DNA from: JBBSHS01 sp038232515
GTDB lineage: Bacteria > Actinomycetota > Acidimicrobiia > Acidimicrobiales > JAUJNH01
Assembly (NCBI GenBank): GCA_038232515.1
Contig: JBBSHS010000091.1
Coordinates: 1 to 9,675 of the forward strand
Direction: 5' to 3'
Length of the DNA stretch: 9,675 bases
Part shown: piece by piece, positions 6,866 through 9,675 of the stretch
How positions within the stretch are numbered: position 1 is the first letter of the stretch
How the letters are laid out: each line of letters begins with the position of its first letter
Made by a program: the position numbers and the translations under genes
Notes under the pieces: model-generated
Told to the model about the DNA's origin: nothing
The model's database searches: none
What the model saw: only the letters and a program-made list of their open reading frames with translations

Positions 6866-7183
6866 TCAGGCGTCGTCGTCCGGCCCGTCCAGGGTGGCAC
6901 GGGCCATGAGGGTGTCGACCACCGGGCGTAGCTCGGCGGGCACCGCCGTATCGGCCAGGCTCACCTGGTGGCGTTGGCCCCCCTGCTCGAAGGTGAGGTC
7001 GTACCGAAACCGGTCGGCCCCACCGGGCGCAGGCGAGCCGTCAGCCGCCAGGCGGCCCAGGTCAACCCGTCCGAGCGCGTCGTCCAGCCTGGTGGCCTCG
7101 TCGGCGGGCAGGTGCTCGGTGTCGAGCGAGGCCGACAGGCTGACACCGGCCAGGCCGCCACTGCGCCGAAGGGCGATGTGCAC
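6866..7183 (-). CDS. emfourin-type inhibitor of M4 metalloprotease
   Basis: 105 residues from a GTG start four bases after the stop of the M4 protease gene; AGGA of the stop context can serve as ribosome binding site. The order of features fits the emfourin (M4in) family: an N-terminal RRSGGLAGV strand, an acidic LPADEATRLDDAL helix, then FRYDLTFEQGGQRHQVSLADTAVPAELRPVVDTLM. There is no signal peptide, as expected for a partner of a protease that also lacks one. Family members are slow, tight inhibitors of protealysin-like enzymes and are commonly encoded next to them, as here. The predicted role is to hold the neighbouring enzyme inactive in the cell. The assignment is from pattern recognition and context, not from a search. 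The acidic DGPDDDA tail is not part of the family core. Confidence 0.85.
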   Translation of the reverse strand: MHIALRRSGGLAGVSLSASLDTEHLPADEATRLDDALGRVDLGRLAADGSPAPGGADRFRYDLTFEQGGQRHQVSLADTAVPAELRPVVDTLMARATLDGPDDDA

Positions 7184-7187
7184 CTTC

Positions 7188-8267
7188 CTACAGCTTCACT
7201 TTGGCCGTGTCCCAGCCCGCCTTCACGGCGTCGACCTCTGCGCTGGTGGCCCCGAAGAGGGTGGACGCCTGATGGTGGGTGACCCGGGCGAAGTCGGTGA
7301 AGGTGGCGTTGGGGTGCAGCCGGGGATCCTTGATGGTGAGGTACCAGATCTTGCCCGCCTGGTCCCAGGCATGGCCCCCGATCGTGGTGGCCGCCACGTA
7401 GAAGGCGCGGTTGGGGATGCCGGAATTCGTGTGCACACCGCCGTTGTCGGACGAGGTGTGCACGTAGTGGTCCATATCAGCGGGTTGGTTGTCGTGGGGG
7501 TTGGCGTGGCCGGGGTCCTTCATGGAGCGTAGGGCCGGCTGCAGGGCCGGCCCTACGATGTCGGCTCCGATGAGCCAGTCGGCCGAGGCTGCGTCCTGGC
7601 CCAGGTGGTACTGCTTGACCAGCGAGCCGAAGACGTCGGAGACCGACTCGTTGAGGGCGCCGGACTGCCCCGAGTAAGCCAGGTTGGCTTCGTACTGGGT
7701 GACCCCGTGGGTCAGCTCGTGGCCGATGACGTCGGTGCCCTTGGTGGTCTGGGTGAGCAGCTGGCCGTCGCCGTCGCCGAAGAACATATGGCCCTGGCCG
7801 TCCCAGAAGGCGTTGTCGTAGGCGGTGGAGAAGTGGACCAGGCCCTCGATGGCCATTCCCTGGTCGTCGAGGGAGTCGCGTCGGAAGACGTCCCAGTAGA
7901 GCCCGTAGGTGTAACCGAAGTTGTCGTAGGCGTCATTTATGGCCTGGTCGGCCACGGCCGGAGCGCCCTCCGCCCGTACCAGCTTGCCCAACACCTGAGC
8001 GTTGCTGTGGTGCTGGTCGTAGATGCTGCGATGGGGCTGGCCACCGACCCGGCCCAGAGCGACCGTCCGCACGGCCCGAGCCGACATACGGGCGGCGCTC
8101 TCGGCCCGGGCCAGACGGAAGCTGTGATCGATGGAAAGCGTCTCCAGGGCGGCCGTGCGGGCCTCGGGGCTCCCATCGCGCACCACGCGCACCAAGAGGT
8201 CGGGCGGCAGGATGCACCGACAAGGCGACCGGGTCGCCACCACCCTGGCCTGCGTCAAGATCCTCAT
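7188..8267 (-). CDS. protealysin-like M4 (thermolysin family) zinc metalloprotease
   Basis: 359 residues, the compact size of protealysin-like members. The zinc site is HELTH (His183, Glu184, His187) with third ligand Glu207 in GALNESVSDVFG. The transition-state histidine is His279 in DNGGVHTNSGIPNRAFY. The N-terminus (16-55) holds the short protealysin-type propeptide with CRCILPPDLL, where the Cys-x-x-x-Pro-Pro pattern is known to keep the enzyme latent; the mature chain probably begins around residue 55-70. No signal peptide is visible, which is usual for this subgroup and leaves the export route open. The ATG at 8267 has AAGGAG ten bases upstream; later GTG codons at residues 9-10 are alternatives that keep the propeptide motif. 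The inhibitor gene follows after 4 bp, forming a protease-inhibitor operon. All catalytic residues are present, so the enzyme should be active once matured. Confidence 0.95.
   Translation of the reverse strand: MRILTQARVVATRSPCRCILPPDLLVRVVRDGSPEARTAALETLSIDHSFRLARAESAARMSARAVRTVALGRVGGQPHRSIYDQHHSNAQVLGKLVRAEGAPAVADQAINDAYDNFGYTYGLYWDVFRRDSLDDQGMAIEGLVHFSTAYDNAFWDGQGHMFFGDGDGQLLTQTTKGTDVIGHELTHGVTQYEANLAYSGQSGALNESVSDVFGSLVKQYHLGQDAASADWLIGADIVGPALQPALRSMKDPGHANPHDNQPADMDHYVHTSSDNGGVHTNSGIPNRAFYVAATTIGGHAWDQAGKIWYLTIKDPRLHPNATFTDFARVTHHQASTLFGATSAEVDAVKAGWDTAKVKL
7529..7556. repeat. 28-bp perfect inverted repeat within the M4 protease gene
   Basis: Arms GTAGGGCCGGC (7529-7539) and GCCGGCCCTAC (7546-7556) are perfect 11-bp complements around a 6-nt loop. 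On the minus strand it encodes the GPALQPALR segment before SMKDPG, where related proteases also have a variable loop. It would form a strong hairpin in DNA or mRNA; a role is not shown. Confidence 0.85.
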
Positions 8268-8557
8268 CGCCGCCTGGCTCCTTCCCCTATCCGTAAAGCG
8301 ATCACTGGGTACTCCGCGACGAACAGCGAGACCTTGCTCGGTGCTGCCGACAGGTCAAGCACGAATGGTAACGGGCCGGGACGGGTGCGCCTCAACCAGC
8401 AGGCAGCCACGGTGACCAACGCAACCACGAGCGACGCGGCGGGGACGAGAGGACATAATCGGCCATAGACGGAGCGGCGTGGCTTCGGTGCCTCGCCGCC
8501 ACCCGTGTAGAGTGCCCGGGCACGATGTTGCTGTTCAGAAGTTGGTGTGTTAGACAC
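8264..8557 (-). CDS. doubtful small membrane-protein ORF upstream of the M4 protease
   Basis: 97 codons from GTG 8557. Its stop overlaps the protease start as ATGA, the arrangement of translationally coupled genes, which is the main argument for it. Residues ~34-55 form one hydrophobic segment (LCPLVPAASLVVALVTVAAC) followed by Arg residues, so a single-pass membrane protein is possible. I recognise no family. Against it: three TTA leucine codons, weaker G/C third-position bias than the neighbours, no clear ribosome binding site at the GTG, and a start inside the presumed plus-strand promoter of the second beta-helix gene. A shorter form or no gene at all is possible; then 8268-8689 is a divergent intergenic region. 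Confidence 0.3.
   Translation of the reverse strand: MSNTPTSEQQHRARALYTGGGEAPKPRRSVYGRLCPLVPAASLVVALVTVAACWLRRTRPGPLPFVLDLSAAPSKVSLFVAEYPVIALRIGEGARRR
8512..8523. promoter_or_regulatory. 12-bp perfect palindrome upstream of the second beta-helix promoter
   Basis: GTGCCCGGGCAC reads the same on both strands and lies about 20 bp before the TTGGTGTG element. It could be a dimer-binding operator, but no matching copy is seen before the first paralog and a 12-bp GC-rich palindrome can arise by chance. Confidence 0.25.
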
Positions 8558-8560
8558 CTA
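8527..8560 (+). promoter_or_regulatory. candidate promoter/operator of the second beta-helix gene
   Basis: TTGCTG (8527-8532) is a candidate -35 box, with TTAGAC (8550-8555, 17-nt spacer) or TAGACA (8551-8556) as -10. TTGGTGTGTTAGACACCTA (8542-8560) is the counterpart of the element at 4923-4941, and the TTGCT box is at nearly the same distance (15 against 14 nt). The core GGTGT-N5-ACACC is a perfect inverted repeat, better than in the first copy. Confidence 0.45.
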
Positions 8561-8689
8561 GGGAGTAGCAATATGTTCTCCGGGTGCCTACCCCTGGGCG
8601 GGGAGATGGCAGCCGTGCCGTACCGAGATCACGTGCTGAAGTAAAGCCCGTCCGCTACTCCCCAACGACGAAACGACAACGGAGGTAGG
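8561..8689 (+). promoter_or_regulatory. long structured 5' leader with ribosome binding site
   Basis: GGGAGTAG (8561-8568) is the exact complement of CTACTCCC (8655-8662) and could close an ~100-nt folded domain. Inside are GGGT-gcct-ACCC (8582-8593) and a competing CCCC/GGGG pair (8591-8594 with 8600-8603). GGAGG (8681-8685) lies four bases before the ATG. The last 40 nt match the leader of the paralog. No known riboswitch class was recognised, and the long-range pair is not preserved in the first leader. Confidence 0.4.
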
Positions 8690-9675
8690 ATGAAGAACCG
8701 ATTGACGCGGGCCCTGGTGGCCCTCCCGGCCATGGCCCTGGTGGCGGGCACGGGCACGGTCCTGGCCACGGCGGCCCCGGCGGCGGCGGTGACCGCCACC
8801 TGCGGGATGCAGGTCACCACCAGCATCACGCTCACCAATGACCTGGGGCCCTGCCCCGGTGACGGCCTCGACGTCGTGGCCAGCGGCGTGGTCGTCAACC
8901 TGAACGGTCACACGATCACCGGCAGCAACACCACCAACAGGAGCGCCGACAACCAACAATCCGGTGTTCACCTGCTGAACGTCCGGGGCGTGATCGTGCA
9001 GGGACCGGGCACCATCACCCACTTCGACGCGGGCGTTGCCATCGACGGCGGCTCCGGGAACGTCGTCAAGGGCCTGAGCGTGCACGACAACATCGCCCAC
9101 GTCTTGGTTGCCGGCCCTGCCGATCCGTCCAATCCGGTAGGAACGGCGTGTGACCTGGGGGACGGCATCACGACCGACAACTCGAGCGGCAACGCAATCA
9201 CCGGCAACACGGTCAGTCATAACGGCCCGTTTTCGGGCATCGCCTTGGTGGACAACTCCGACCGAAACACGGTTTCGAACAACCAGGTGACCGACCAGAC
9301 CGTCTCCAACCTTCTGCCCAACGGCCTGCTCAACCCGCCCAGTGGCACTAGGCCTCCCGACGGCAACGGCCCGTGCGGCCCGTTCGGTGCGGACGGCCCG
9401 GGCGAGGGGCGGCTACACCAGGACATCGGCATCCGCATGGAAGGCCCCGGAGCTAACGCCAACAACATCGTCCGGAACACGGTGACGGACAACCAGCTCG
9501 AGGGTATCGCCGTCTTCGACAACATCTGCCCAAACAACCCTATTGGGATTCCCGCTGGCGCACCGAATGACGGCAACGTGATCCAGTCCAATACGGTACT
9601 GCGCAACGGCGGTACCGACCGGAGCGACGGCATCGCCATCCTCTCGCAGGGACCAGGCGGCATCGTCTGCGTCCC
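8690..9675 (+). CDS. secreted beta-helix protein, paralog of the first (3' end outside window)
   Basis: The frame is open from ATG 8690 to the window edge: 328 complete codons and no stop. The start is set by GGAGG and by near-identity with the paralog: MKNRL-x-RALV, PAMALVAGTGTV, a PAAAVTATCGM signal-peptide end (cleavage near residue 33), then VTTSITLTND and C38/C55 in the same places. Beta-helix turns follow (GNVVKGLSVHDN, DGITTDNSSGNAITGN, SGIALVDNS, GIRMEGPGAN, EGIAVFDN). Compared with the first protein it has longer loops at ~137-154 and ~205-243, the latter Pro/Gly-rich with an extra Cys229. Sequence ends at DGIAILSQGPGGIVC, which aligns to residues 268-283 of the first protein. Whether a PA domain follows cannot be seen. 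Role is as for the paralog: a secreted or surface protein of unknown substrate. Confidence 0.9.
   Translation, partial: MKNRLTRALVALPAMALVAGTGTVLATAAPAAAVTATCGMQVTTSITLTNDLGPCPGDGLDVVASGVVVNLNGHTITGSNTTNRSADNQQSGVHLLNVRGVIVQGPGTITHFDAGVAIDGGSGNVVKGLSVHDNIAHVLVAGPADPSNPVGTACDLGDGITTDNSSGNAITGNTVSHNGPFSGIALVDNSDRNTVSNNQVTDQTVSNLLPNGLLNPPSGTRPPDGNGPCGPFGADGPGEGRLHQDIGIRMEGPGANANNIVRNTVTDNQLEGIAVFDNICPNNPIGIPAGAPNDGNVIQSNTVLRNGGTDRSDGIAILSQGPGGIVCV

Noticed and set aside
7605..8468. 287-codon plus-strand open frame opposite the M4 protease
   Set aside because: It is antisense to the HELTH-containing protease and its upstream region; no motif is recognised.
8561..8689. Assignment of the leader to a known riboswitch such as the cyclic di-AMP type
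   Set aside because: The expected conserved sequence blocks were not found; only a long-range stem is visible.
8588..9220. 210-codon minus-strand open frame opposite the second beta-helix gene
   Set aside because: Similar to the minus-strand shadow of the first paralog, so their resemblance only reflects the paralogy of the plus-strand genes.

Overview
The window is high-GC, densely coded DNA with strong G/C third-position bias, GTG/TTG starts and GGAGG-type ribosome binding sites. Together with the protein families present, this suggests an actinobacterium, possibly an uncultured soil or freshwater lineage such as Acidimicrobiia. The taxonomic call is an inference from composition and family resemblance only. 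I see no tRNA, rRNA, CRISPR array, transposase or phage gene.

Left part (1-4735): the window opens inside a Cu+-exporting P1B-type ATPase (plus strand, C-terminal 192 residues). It converges on a two-gene, minus-strand, nonribosomal-peptide-synthetase-like operon read from 4735 down to 610. The first gene is an acyl/aryl-acid adenylating enzyme fused to an intact carrier domain. The second overlaps it and encodes carrier-condensation-(adenylation C-subdomain)-carrier. In this second protein the first carrier has Ala in place of the phosphopantetheine Ser, the adenylation core is missing, and the last carrier is degenerate. The likely scheme is that protein 1 activates an acid and loads it on its own carrier, and the condensation domain of protein 2 transfers it to an unidentified acceptor.

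Middle and right part (4736-9675): two paralogous secreted right-handed beta-helix (NosD/pectate-lyase-like) proteins lie on the plus strand, at 5091-6758 and from 8690 off the right edge. The first carries a protease-associated (PA) domain inserted inside its helix and ends at a strong intrinsic terminator. The two genes share their coding 5' ends, the last ~40 nt of their leaders and a promoter/operator-like element (TTGGTGTGNTANANACCTA), so they look like a duplication that kept its regulatory region. Between them, on the minus strand, is a protealysin-like M4 metalloprotease followed 4 bp later by an emfourin-type M4 protease inhibitor. A doubtful small membrane-protein ORF overlaps the protease start by ATGA.

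The most notable points are the unusual composition of the NRPS-like pair, the PA domain nested in a beta-helix, and the arrangement of a protease-inhibitor pair between two co-regulated-looking beta-helix surface proteins.
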